This document shows, one piece after another, positions 45,894 through 53,827 of a DNA stretch of 64,000 bases. Source of the stretch: Proteus columbae (GTDB lineage Bacteria; Pseudomonadota; Gammaproteobacteria; Enterobacterales; Enterobacteriaceae); NCBI RefSeq assembly GCF_002777965.1, contig NZ_NGVR01000023.1, forward strand, positions 186,001 through 250,000, in the 5' to 3' direction. A model generated the notes under the pieces. It saw nothing but the letters and a program-made list of their open reading frames with translations. It did not search any database and was not told the DNA's origin. The translations under genes and the position numbers were made by a program. Position 1 is the stretch's first letter. Each line of letters starts with the position of its first letter.

Positions 45894-47258
45894 TTAGTCA
45901 CAAGAAATTTTAATGGCTAATCCACCTTGAGAGGTTTCACGATACTTAGCATTAATATCTTTACCTGTTTCGTACATTGTTTCGATGACTTTATCTAAAC
46001 AAATACGGGGATCGCTGACACGACGTAAAGCCATACGAGATGAGTTTACTGCTTGTACGGCTGCGATAGCATTACGTTCAATACAAGGAACTTGTACTTG
46101 TCCTGCCACTGGGTCACAGGTAAGTCCTAGGTTATGCTCCATCGCAATTTCCGCTGCAATACAAACTTGTTCTGGGCTACCGCCTAAAAGTTCAGTTAAT
46201 GCACCTGCTGCCATTGAACAAGCAACACCAACTTCACCTTGGCAACCGACTTCAGCACCCGAGATAGATGCATTCATTTTGTAAAGTGAACCAATAACAC
46301 CGGCAACTAAGAAAAAGCGAGTGTAAGAGTTTTCATTTACAGGACGAATAAATTTATCATAGTAAGATAATACTGCAGGGATAATGCCACAGGCACCGTT
46401 TGTTGGTGCTGTGACAACACGTCCACCAGCCGCATTTTCTTCATTCACGGCAAGGGCAAACATATTAATCCAGTCAACAACGGTCATTGGATCTGTTGTT
46501 GTTTTATCTTCTGTAACTAGCATACGGCGTAATGCCGATGCACGGCGAGGTACGCGTAATGGCCCCGGTAATAAGCCTTCAGTATTTACACCGCGCTCAA
46601 TGCCTGATTTCATCACTTCCCAAACAGCCGCGAAATGAGCCGAAATTTCTTCTTTGCTACGTAATGCTAATTCGTTTTGCATCACTAATGCTGATAAAGA
46701 AAGACCTGTTTCTTTGCAATGGCGACGTAAATCAGCCGCATATTGGTAAGGATAAGGTACTTGAACTGCATTTTCTTCAGGTTGGCCAAAATGCTCTTCA
46801 TCAACAATAAAACCGCCACCAATAGAATAATAGGTTTTTTTCAATAAAACCTGCTCACCGTTATAAGCGGTAATGGTCATGCCATTTTCATGAAGGGGTA
46901 GATTGGTTTTATGAAAATTCATCCCGCCTTCAACCGGAAAATCGACTTCTTTTATGCCATTTGCCAGCATTAAGCGACCCGTTGTTTCTACTTGTTTAAT
47001 AAACGGGGCGATAGAATCAATATCAACAGTATCAGGTAAATTTCCTGCGAGTCCCATAATAATAGCAATATCAGTTGCGTGACCTTTACCTGTTAAAGAT
47101 AAAGAGCCATAAACATCAACGATAACGCGGGAAACAGAAGAGAGGAGATTTTTTTCAGCAAGTAAATCAACGAATTCTTTACCTGCTTTCATTGGGCCTA
47201 CAGTGTGTGAGCTTGAAGGGCCGATACCGATTTTAAAAATATCAAAGACGCTAACCAT
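45894..47258 (-). CDS. sdaB: L-serine dehydratase (deaminase), iron-sulfur type
   Basis: A 454-residue [4Fe-4S] enzyme converting L-serine to pyruvate and ammonia. The opening SVFDIFKIGIGPSSSHTVGPMKAGK and the cysteine blocks APTNGACGIIP, EVGCQGEVGVACS and GLTCDPVAG, which include the cluster ligands, are intact. It ends in the SCD tail typical of the E. coli enzymes. Identity runs closer to SdaB than SdaA, for example at residues 75-110, and the sdaC partner supports sdaB. A 125-base gap with a hairpin separates it from sdaC upstream. Confidence 0.93.
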   Translation of the reverse strand: MVSVFDIFKIGIGPSSSHTVGPMKAGKEFVDLLAEKNLLSSVSRVIVDVYGSLSLTGKGHATDIAIIMGLAGNLPDTVDIDSIAPFIKQVETTGRLMLANGIKEVDFPVEGGMNFHKTNLPLHENGMTITAYNGEQVLLKKTYYSIGGGFIVDEEHFGQPEENAVQVPYPYQYAADLRRHCKETGLSLSALVMQNELALRSKEEISAHFAAVWEVMKSGIERGVNTEGLLPGPLRVPRRASALRRMLVTEDKTTTDPMTVVDWINMFALAVNEENAAGGRVVTAPTNGACGIIPAVLSYYDKFIRPVNENSYTRFFLVAGVIGSLYKMNASISGAEVGCQGEVGVACSMAAGALTELLGGSPEQVCIAAEIAMEHNLGLTCDPVAGQVQVPCIERNAIAAVQAVNSSRMALRRVSDPRICLDKVIETMYETGKDINAKYRETSQGGLAIKISCD

Positions 47259-47340
47259 AATATTCGCCTCCCTAATTAATTTAAAGGCGCAACTGTGTGT
47301 TTATTAGAGTGTTAAGTGTCAGTTTTGAAACCTAAAGCTG

Positions 47341-47374
47341 TAATGGCTACTTCCTATTAAGAAAGTAGCCATTA
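47341..47374 (-). other. Intercistronic hairpin between sdaC and sdaB
   Basis: TAATGGCTACTT (47341-47352) pairs with AAGTAGCCATTA (47363-47374), a perfect 12-bp stem and 10-base loop. No U run follows, so it may stabilise sdaC mRNA or weaken readthrough rather than terminate. Confidence 0.6.
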
Positions 47375-47383
47375 GATATTTTA

Positions 47384-48700
47384 TTAGCTCATGAATGAGT
47401 TAATTAAGCTATAGAAAACTGCTGAGATTGCGATAAGACCCATGATTACAACAAATACGTTGCTGATATGGCCTTCATATTTCTTCATTGCTGGTACTTT
47501 ACGGATTGCATACATTGGCATCAGGAACAGTAACATTGCGATAACTGGGCCACCTAATGTTTCAATCATACCTAAAATGCTTGGGTTTAATGTTGCAACA
47601 ATCCAAGTTGTAACCAGCATAAACAGTGCAGTGATTTTGTTTAAACGATCTTTTTCGATTGTTTTACCTTTTTCACGCAGTGATTTGATGATTAAACCGT
47701 TGAAACCTTCACGAGCACCTAAGTAGTGACCTAAGAACGATTTAGTGATAGCAACGAAAGCAATAAATGGAGCAATATAAGCAATAACAGGTGCTTCAAA
47801 ATGGTTAGCAAGGTAAGACAGGATACTGATGTTCTGTGCTTTTGCTTCCGCTAAGTTTTCTGGTGTTAAGCTAAATACACAGCTAAACACGAAGAACATT
47901 ACAGTGATAACCATCATGATATGCGCATAAGCTAAAATGCGTGAACATTTTTTCTCAGCGTTTTCGCCGTATTCTTCACGTTTTGCAACAGCAAACGCCG
48001 AGATGATTGGAGAGTGGTTAAAAGAGAACACCATTACAGGGATAGCTAACCATAGGGTAACTAATAGGCCTTGACCCATACCTGATGTTGTTGCGTGATC
48101 AAAAGAGAGAGTATCAAGAATCGCACCATTCCACTCTGGGATCAGATACAGTGCTAAGACCATCAGAACAGCAACAAATGGGAATACTAAAACGCTCATT
48201 GCTTTAACGATAGCTTGTTCACCAAAGCGAATAATCGACATGATACCAACAATCAGTACCAGTGATAAAATAGCGCGAGGTGGTGCAGCCATGTGCATTT
48301 GGTTCACAATAAAGCTTTCTACTGTATTGGTGATAGCAACACTATAAACCAATAAAATAGGATAAATTGCGAAGAAATAGAGCAGGGTAATTAATTTACC
48401 TGCTGTTTTACCAAAGTGTTCTTCAACAACTTCAGTGATATCTTCACCTGGGTTTTTACCTGATAACACAAAGCGGCACATACCACGGTGTGCAAAGAAG
48501 GTCATTGGGAATGCAAGTACTAACATGATCAACAGAGGAATTAAACCACCAATCCCTGCGTTGATAGGTAAAAATAGAACGCCAGCACCGATAGCCGTAC
48601 CGTATAAACCTAACATCCATACTGTATCTGACTTACGCCATGTTTTGTAATCACCTTGGGTGTTACCCGACGCGATGGAACCAACTTTGGTTGTATCCAT
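47384..48700 (-). CDS. sdaC: Serine/proton symporter SdaC (HAAAP family)
   Basis: A 438-residue inner-membrane permease with about 11 helices (E. coli SdaC 429). It matches E. coli through [61 protein letters not shown] and [11 protein letters not shown]. It imports L-serine for deamination by the adjacent SdaB. The ATG at 48700, with GGAG close upstream, is chosen over one at 48781, which would add 27 residues absent from homologues. A good CRP-dependent promoter lies about 240 bases upstream. Confidence 0.95.
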   Translation of the reverse strand: MDTTKVGSIASGNTQGDYKTWRKSDTVWMLGLYGTAIGAGVLFLPINAGIGGLIPLLIMLVLAFPMTFFAHRGMCRFVLSGKNPGEDITEVVEEHFGKTAGKLITLLYFFAIYPILLVYSVAITNTVESFIVNQMHMAAPPRAILSLVLIVGIMSIIRFGEQAIVKAMSVLVFPFVAVLMVLALYLIPEWNGAILDTLSFDHATTSGMGQGLLVTLWLAIPVMVFSFNHSPIISAFAVAKREEYGENAEKKCSRILAYAHIMMVITVMFFVFSCVFSLTPENLAEAKAQNISILSYLANHFEAPVIAYIAPFIAFVAITKSFLGHYLGAREGFNGLIIKSLREKGKTIEKDRLNKITALFMLVTTWIVATLNPSILGMIETLGGPVIAMLLFLMPMYAIRKVPAMKKYEGHISNVFVVIMGLIAISAVFYSLINSFMS

Positions 48701-48942
48701 AATACTCTCCGAAATAACGCGGTAAAAAAAATAATGAATAAAAATAAGAGCGCGATTGTATTTCTTTTTAGAAATAATCACGGCATAAATTTAATTATGA
48801 ATAAATGAGTGCATTGAGTACCTGGTGTTATCTCAATATCTTCAATTACCACATATAAAATCTTTAAATTTCAAAAGAATTAAACTCTTTCAAAATTTGA
48901 AAAAATATTCAATAAGTTTATATCCAGACTTAAGAGGTGCAG

Positions 48943-48985
48943 AATATAGTGTTTTTCAGGATAAACTACCGTGATCACCATCTCA
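48943..48985 (-). promoter_or_regulatory. Candidate class-II CRP promoter of sdaC
   Basis: On the plus strand, CGTGA-N6-TCTCA (48970-48985) matches eight of ten CRP consensus positions. A minus-strand TATATT -10 lies at 48948-48943. A start near 48936 would put the CRP centre at about -41.5, the class-II position, and give a leader of about 236 bases. Confidence 0.5.
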
Positions 48986-49567
48986 AATGCTAAATATAAC
49001 TGAAAAACCTGAAAATGTAACATTTTTTATATTTTGTTTTTTTCGAGGCTGTTTTTAAAACATTTTGAAATAACTTTCCAATTTTAAGGTAAGTATAAAA
49101 TAAAGCTAAATACTTAAATGTTCATATGTTAATGATTGTTTTTAGGTATTTTTATTAGATCGAAAATAAATGATTAAAATCAATTGGGTTATTTTTGTTT
49201 ACAATTAAAACATTATGTTAACCATGTATCTAATTGAAATATAATGATAAATTATTTTCTTTAATTAATGTTTAAAAGTAGACAAAAGAATATAGAAACG
49301 ATGCAATATGATTATTTATTAATGAATTTCTTTTATTTTATGAAATGAATATAGCTATATTTCATTTATAAGTAGAATATTGTTTATAAATACGACAATA
49401 AATTTGTTAATAAATGAGTTTGGTAGGCTGTTATATAACGAATATAAAAGTTTCAGTTTGATTAAAATAACAACATATTTATTTTTGGACAAAAAATATA
49501 ATAGTAGAGAATATTTTTATTTATATATTAATATATCGAAGGGTGGTGTTACTTAAGTTAAATATAT
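48986..49567. other. Long, extremely A+T-rich intergenic region
   Basis: Nearly 600 bases between the sdaC promoter and the ybjG terminator, among the most A+T-rich stretches in the window. I see no open frame, G+C-rich hairpin or known site. It may bind H-NS-type proteins or be a remnant of deleted genes. Confidence 0.4.
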
Positions 49568-49596
49568 AAAAAGACCACAATAAATGTGGTCTTTTT
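49568..49596 (-). terminator. Terminator of ybjG
   Basis: AAAAAGACCACA (49568-49579) pairs with TGTGGTCTTTTT (49585-49596), a perfect 12-bp stem with a 5-base loop. Confidence 0.85.
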
Positions 49597-49610
49597 CGGT
49601 ATAAGAAAGG

Positions 49611-50222
49611 TTATGCCTTTGTCCAGCCTTTGCGAATAGGATAAGCAAAACAGAGCTGATAGAGCTGTTGTACCCATTTTTGGAGTATATCACCACCTTT
49701 AGACCAGAAGATCTGGCAAAGGCCACAAGAAAGTAGAGCAACGATAAAAGCACCAATCATATCGATTGGCCAATGTACACCAAGATAGATACGCGCCCAA
49801 GCAATCGCAAGTCCTAAACTGAGCATAATATAGCCAATACGTTTGCTGTGATGCCAAAAGAGATACGCTAAAGCAATGGTGAATACAAACGTACCATGGT
49901 TACTTGGGAATGACGGTGTTGCATCGTGATCAAGAAAGTTGTAGCCAATGTTGGCGGCAAAAGGGCGTTCATGAGGCGCAATAGCACCAATCACCCAAGA
50001 GATAGAAAGTGCAATACCTAAAGAGATAGCCGCTTTACATACCAATGTTCTTTGCTGGCTAAGATGTTTTTCATTACCCCATAACCAATAGAACACTAAA
50101 GATAACGGAAAAAGATAGACAAGGTACTTAGCAATAATTATCGCCGTACCGATTTCTAAAGGAGATGCCGCAGGTGTTGCATTCATCATTGAAAATACGG
50201 CTAAATTGAATTGTTCCAGCAA
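49611..50222 (-). CDS. ybjG: Undecaprenyl-diphosphatase YbjG (PAP2 family)
   Basis: A 203-residue membrane phosphatase (E. coli YbjG 198) that recycles undecaprenyl pyrophosphate, the lipid carrier for cell-wall sugars. The PAP2 motifs are APHERPF, PSNHG (E. coli has PSDHG) and ARIYLGVHWPIDMIG with the catalytic histidine. I place the start at a TTG at 50222: GGAG lies six bases upstream and the protein then begins LLEQFNLAVFS, which aligns with the first residues of E. coli YbjG. An ATG at 50234 is in frame but lacks a ribosome site. Confidence 0.9.
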   Translation of the reverse strand: MLEQFNLAVFSMMNATPAASPLEIGTAIIIAKYLVYLFPLSLVFYWLWGNEKHLSQQRTLVCKAAISLGIALSISWVIGAIAPHERPFAANIGYNFLDHDATPSFPSNHGTFVFTIALAYLFWHHSKRIGYIMLSLGLAIAWARIYLGVHWPIDMIGAFIVALLSCGLCQIFWSKGGDILQKWVQQLYQLCFAYPIRKGWTKA

Positions 50223-50461
50223 AGTAGGCTCCATACATGTCGTACTGATAAGCGATGTTTATGATACATAATACGCAAGTTTTTAAGGGTAAATGAGGGA
50301 GTAATAGGGGTAAAGTGTTTTTTTCTTATTTAATTGTGCTTTTTTTAAAAGATTTGTCAGTTTTATATCAAACTGAGATAAAGCACTCTTAAAAAGAGTA
50401 TTGCGCTTATGTTATTGCTCTCACATTGTTCTTTTTCTTATCTTCAACGAGGTATAACTTT

Positions 50462-50887
50462 ATGTGGTTCCAGAAAAATATAGTCCTTAATGCAAGACCA
50501 AGAGGATTTCACTTAATTACACAAGCATTGATTCAAGAATTACCGGAACTAAGACAATATAAAATTGGAATTGCTCATTTTTTTATTCAACATACATCGG
50601 CTTCATTAACGATTAATGAAAATGCTGATCCGACAGTACGAAGTGACTTTGAAAACTTCTTTAATCAAAGCGTAAAAGAGAACGAAGATTATTATCTTCA
50701 CACTTATGAAGGCAGTGATGATATGCCAGCGCATATTAAAAGTAGTTTACTTGGACAAAGTGTCACGGTTCCTATTAGCCAAGGTGAGCTGAATTTAGGA
50801 ACTTGGCAGGGGATTTATCTTGGCGAACATCGTAATCACGGTGGTAATCGTCGTATTATTGTGACATTGCAAGGAGAGTGTTACTAA
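50462..50887 (+). CDS. yjbQ: YjbQ-family protein (secondary thiamine-phosphate synthase enzyme, UPF0047)
   Basis: A 141-residue small trimeric-fold protein (E. coli YjbQ 138). Conserved blocks are ARPRGFHLIT, FIQHTSASLTINENADPTVR, DDMPAHIKSSLLG and NLGTWQGIYLGEHRNHGG, holding the histidines of a metal site. E. coli YjbQ shows weak thiamine-phosphate synthase activity; the physiological role is unclear. The ATG at 50462 has GAGG nine bases upstream; a frame from 50426 would add 12 unsupported residues. In E. coli the gene lies elsewhere, near alr. Confidence 0.9.
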   Translation: MWFQKNIVLNARPRGFHLITQALIQELPELRQYKIGIAHFFIQHTSASLTINENADPTVRSDFENFFNQSVKENEDYYLHTYEGSDDMPAHIKSSLLGQSVTVPISQGELNLGTWQGIYLGEHRNHGGNRRIIVTLQGECY

Positions 50888-50899
50888 ATTTCAAGCAAT

Positions 50900-50982
50900 A
50901 AAAAACCCGACAGTTATTTCACCAAAAGGGTTGAAACTATCGGGCTCCTCAATATTTGGGGACATCAAAGAAAAGCAGTGGC
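50900..50982 (-). ncRNA. rybB: Small RNA RybB
   Basis: The minus strand from 50982 begins GCCACTGCTTTTCTTTGATG, identical to the 5' seed and following bases of E. coli RybB, and continues with TCCCC and GGAGCCC segments in the same order. It ends in an imperfect hairpin (CCCGA.../...TCGGG) and a U run at 50905-50900, giving about 83 nt against about 80 in E. coli. RybB is an Hfq-dependent sRNA that lowers outer-membrane protein synthesis under envelope stress. A sigma-E-type promoter sits at the expected distance. Position beside grxA matches the E. coli neighbourhood. Confidence 0.95.
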
Positions 50983-50988
50983 ACTAAT

Positions 50989-51015
50989 TCAGACTACGGG
51001 TTAGAAAGAAAGTTC
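50989..51015 (-). promoter_or_regulatory. Sigma-E promoter of rybB
   Basis: Minus-strand GAACTT (51015-51010) and GTCTGA (50994-50989) are spaced by 15 bases and end six bases before the RybB start. They match the sigma-E consensus GGAACTT and TCTGA/GTCAAA class. Confidence 0.82.
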
Positions 51016-51085
51016 GCTGACTAATGAAAAAAAATAGAGTTTTTTTTTGGAAAGAGTGGGAATATAAAGAAAAGATGGATAATGC

Positions 51086-51136
51086 AAAAAGAGAAAGCGC
51101 TAAAACATATTGATAAATAAACTGTTTTAGCGCTTT
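51086..51136 (-). terminator. Terminator of grxA
   Basis: AAAGCGCTAAAACA (51094-51107) pairs with TGTTTTAGCGCTTT (51123-51136), a perfect 14-bp stem, with a U run on the minus strand from 51090. It shields the rybB promoter from grxA readthrough. Confidence 0.85.
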
Positions 51137-51140
51137 TGAA

Positions 51141-51404
51141 TTAGTTGTAGATGCCTAAATTTTCTTTAGCATAAGCTTCAAAATCTGTGCAACCACCAAT
51201 GTGTTTCTCATCAATAAAAATTTGTGGCACAGTTTCAACAGGTTTACCGACAGTTTTAGATAAATCAGCTTTTGTAATTCCTTCAGCTTGAATATCTACA
51301 TAGCGGAAATCGAAATCGTCACGTTTTTCAGACAAAGTTTCAGCCAGTTGTTTCGCACGAACACAATATGGGCAACCTGGGCGACCAAAAATGACAACAA
51401 ACAT
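51141..51404 (-). CDS. grxA: Glutaredoxin 1
   Basis: An 87-residue dithiol glutaredoxin (E. coli GrxA 85) that reduces ribonucleotide reductase, OxyR and other disulfides with glutathione. The active site CPYC is at residues 11-14, and the glutathione-binding TVPQIFIDEKHIGG is intact. The usual GGYTDF of E. coli is GGCTDF here, adding a cysteine next to the glutathione site. The ATG at 51404 has AGGAG six bases upstream; a frame from 51440 would add 12 residues. It is divergent from ybjC, as in E. coli. Confidence 0.95.
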   Translation of the reverse strand: MFVVIFGRPGCPYCVRAKQLAETLSEKRDDFDFRYVDIQAEGITKADLSKTVGKPVETVPQIFIDEKHIGGCTDFEAYAKENLGIYN

Positions 51405-51575
51405 ACGACACTCCTTATTGAGGAAATAAAATTCAGGCATAATAGTTTCTATTGATTGTTACTATGCCCTTTTATGAGGCTAAACAAAAACAGTTATTGC
51501 CTTTTAGTGTGATAAATTATACCAATTTGCCGAATAATGAGATAGGACTGCAACACAGCATTTAGCGGAGAAATG

Positions 51576-51878
51576 ATGGAAAAGCCTTCAAACCGAGATA
51601 TGAAATCACTATCAGATATGCCAAAACCCATTATCATCATTGAAATAATTGGGATTATTCTATTAGTGGTTGCTTATCTTTATATCAATCAATATATGAC
51701 CTCTCCGCAGTGGCTAGGAACATATACAGGACAATTAACGCTAGTTGTTTTAGGGGTTATCTGTATGATCCCGCCAGCTATCCATATTGTCTGGCGCGCT
51801 ATTTATCGATTAACTTTTTTAGGGATTGACCATAAATCCACAAATAGTAAAAAGAAAAAAGAGAATAACGAAGAATAG
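51576..51878 (+). CDS. ybjC: YbjC-like DUF1418 membrane protein
   Basis: A 100-residue protein with two membrane helices and a lysine/glutamate-rich C-terminus (KKKKENNEE). E. coli YbjC (95 residues) has the same layout, with ILEFIGMMLL resembling IIEIIGIILL here and a shared GVICMIPPA-like segment. The function is unknown. Two ATGs are adjacent (51573 and 51576); GCGGAG spacing favours the second. In E. coli it leads ybjC-nfsA-rimK-ybjN; here a terminator and then ybjN follow directly. Confidence 0.78.
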   Translation: MEKPSNRDMKSLSDMPKPIIIIEIIGIILLVVAYLYINQYMTSPQWLGTYTGQLTLVVLGVICMIPPAIHIVWRAIYRLTFLGIDHKSTNSKKKKENNEE

Positions 51879-51905
51879 CTATCTGTTTTTCCTCAAAAAT
51901 GCATT

Positions 51906-51958
51906 AAAAACTAAGAAAATCCAATGTGTAAATTGGCTTAATTTTCTTAGTTTTTCTA
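51906..51958 (+). terminator. Terminator of ybjC
   Basis: AAAAACTAAGAAAAT (51906-51920) pairs with ATTTTCTTAGTTTTT (51941-51955), a perfect 15-bp stem, extended inside by CCAAT/ATTGG. Confidence 0.85.
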
Positions 51959-52003
51959 TTTATTAGTGCCTTCAAGATAGAAAAAGTGGCAAAATAGCGC
52001 CAA

Positions 52004-52028
52004 TGCCAAAAGGCACTCTTTTTTTTGC
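52004..52028 (+). terminator. Terminator-like hairpin in the ybjN leader
   Basis: TGCC-AAAA-GGCA (52004-52015) followed by CTC and a run of eight T, 20 bases before the ybjN ATG. The short stem may be widened by AGTGCC at 51965-51970. It may be an attenuator. Confidence 0.4.
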
Positions 52029-52045
52029 GCGTAAAGGTTATTTGA

Positions 52046-52558
52046 ATGAACGCTGTTGTGACTACCGATCTGGATCAGCTAAAATCTTGGCTTGATGAAC
52101 TACAGATTGCTTATTATGAATGTGACTCTTGTCAGGCGTTACATTTGCCACATCTTCAATATATCAGTGGCATTTTTGATGCCAAAATTGATATTCTTGA
52201 GGATGTACTTGTATTTACCGCTATCGCTGAGCTAAAACCGTCAGCAATAGTGCCATTAATGGCAAATCTAAGCCAAATTAATGCAAGCTCTTTATTTATT
52301 AAAACATTTCTAGAAATTAGTGATGAGAACTTACCAAAATTAGTTTTCTGCCAATCATTCCCTGTTGCTGCGGGTATTTCACTTAATCAATTTGACCTAT
52401 TCTTACAAAAAGCAGAAGAGCAATGTGCTGAAGTTGTCAGCGAAATTTTTAATAACGGTTTCTTGTATGGCGAAAAGCAAGAAAGTGAAAACGAAGAAGA
52501 TGAAGAAGATGTTGAGATAAATAGCGCATCAACTGACTCCTCCTATACTGTACATTAA
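52046..52558 (+). CDS. ybjN: YbjN family protein
   Basis: A 170-residue cytoplasmic protein (E. coli YbjN 158). The N-terminal LDQLKSWLDELQIAYYECDSCQALHLPHLQ and FDAKIDI match E. coli, as does NASSLFIKTFL. The C-terminus has an acidic run (ENEEDEEDVE) not found in E. coli. YbjN has been described as a stress- and motility-linked regulator; its fold resembles type III secretion chaperones. It is probably co-transcribed with rlmC, 30 bases downstream. Confidence 0.9.
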   Translation: MNAVVTTDLDQLKSWLDELQIAYYECDSCQALHLPHLQYISGIFDAKIDILEDVLVFTAIAELKPSAIVPLMANLSQINASSLFIKTFLEISDENLPKLVFCQSFPVAAGISLNQFDLFLQKAEEQCAEVVSEIFNNGFLYGEKQESENEEDEEDVEINSASTDSSYTVH

Positions 52559-52588
52559 TATTAATCTCCATAACGGTCACAAAATCTT

Positions 52589-53722
52589 ATGCAATGCGCA
52601 CGATTTAGTGCGGGTGAATGTCATTCTTGTGAGTGGCTTTCTCTTGCTTATCCTGAACAAATCAAGAAAAAACAGCACAGCCTCTTAGCATTACTTCCAG
52701 ACGATTATGCTTTTGATAAATTAGCGCTGGTTGAAAGCCAACAGGCGCAGTTTCGTAATAAAGCAAAAATGGTCGTCAGTGGGAGTGTCGAAAGACCCGT
52801 ATTAGGCTTAAAAACTAAAGATGGTGTCGCTGTTGATTTATGCGAATGCCCACTGTACCCCGTTTCTTTTGCACCCGTGTTTCCTGTTTTAAAAACATTT
52901 ATTGCAAAAGCAGGGTTAGTACCTTACGACATCCAACGTCGCCGTGGTGAACTCAAATTTATTTTATTAACTGAGAGTCGAAGTAATAGCACCATGATGT
53001 TGCGCTTTGTTTTGCGCTCAGAAAAAAAACTAGAACAACTTCGCAAAGCACTTCCTTGGTTACAAGAGCAACTGCCTCAATTAGCGGTTATCTCCGTTAA
53101 TATTCAACCTGTCCATATGGCTATTTTGGAAGGCGAACAAGAAATTATTCTGACAGAAAAAACGTTCTTGGATGAATCATTTAACCAAATTCCATTGCAT
53201 ATTCGCCCAAGAGGCTTTTTTCAAACTAATCCAGCGGTGGCTTCATCACTTTATGCCACGGCAGGTCGTTGGGTAAGAGAATTAAATATCACGCATTTGT
53301 GGGATATGTTTTGTGGATCAGGGGGCTTTGGGTTGCATTGTGCAGATAAATCAACCCAATTAACAGGTATTGAAATTAGTCCAGAAGCGATTGAATGTGC
53401 TCGTTTATCAGCTCAGGAATTAGGGCTAGAGCATGTCGAGTTTCAAGCGTTAGATTCAACGGGTTATGCATTAGCAAAAGAGTCTGTTCCTGAATTAGTG
53501 CTTGTTAATCCACCAAGGAGAGGTATCGGTGAGGCATTGTGCGGTTATCTAAATAAAATGAAGCCTCGCTTTATCCTTTACTCAAGTTGTAATGCTCAAA
53601 CCATGGCAAAAGATATTCAGCAACTTTCACACTATCAGATAGATAGAGTGCAATTGTTTGATATGTTTCCTCATACTTCTCACTATGAAGTCCTTACGTT
53701 ATTGGTATTACAAGATAACTAA
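52589..53722 (+). CDS. rlmC: 23S rRNA (uracil747-C5)-methyltransferase RlmC
   Basis: A 377-residue SAM-dependent methyltransferase (E. coli RlmC 375). Four [4Fe-4S] cysteines match the family: Cys3, Cys11, Cys14 and Cys87. The SAM-binding [15 protein letters not shown], the [11 protein letters not shown] motif, and [12 protein letters not shown] with the catalytic cysteine are intact. It methylates U747 in helix 35. In E. coli the pot operon and ybjO lie between ybjN and rlmC; here the genes are adjacent. Confidence 0.95.
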   Translation: MQCARFSAGECHSCEWLSLAYPEQIKKKQHSLLALLPDDYAFDKLALVESQQAQFRNKAKMVVSGSVERPVLGLKTKDGVAVDLCECPLYPVSFAPVFPVLKTFIAKAGLVPYDIQRRRGELKFILLTESRSNSTMMLRFVLRSEKKLEQLRKALPWLQEQLPQLAVISVNIQPVHMAILEGEQEIILTEKTFLDESFNQIPLHIRPRGFFQTNPAVASSLYATAGRWVRELNITHLWDMFCGSGGFGLHCADKSTQLTGIEISPEAIECARLSAQELGLEHVEFQALDSTGYALAKESVPELVLVNPPRRGIGEALCGYLNKMKPRFILYSSCNAQTMAKDIQQLSHYQIDRVQLFDMFPHTSHYEVLTLLVLQDN

Positions 53723-53770
53723 GATATTTATTACAAAATAGTGATTGAGTGTTAGTATAAATAAGCATTT

Positions 53771-53806
53771 AACGCTCGATGGATAACATCGGGCGTTTTC
53801 TTTTTT
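53771..53806 (+). terminator. Terminator of rlmC
   Basis: AACGCTCGATG (53771-53781) pairs with CATCGGGCGTT (53787-53797), 11 bp with one T-G pair, followed by a T-rich run to 53806. Confidence 0.82.
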
Positions 53807-53827
53807 ATTAGATAGGCATTCTATTTT

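Noticed and set aside
51432-51470. OxyR-like ATAG/CTAT repeats upstream of grxA
   Set aside because: The tetranucleotides are present but their spacing (7 and 13 rather than 11 and 22) does not fit the OxyR pattern.
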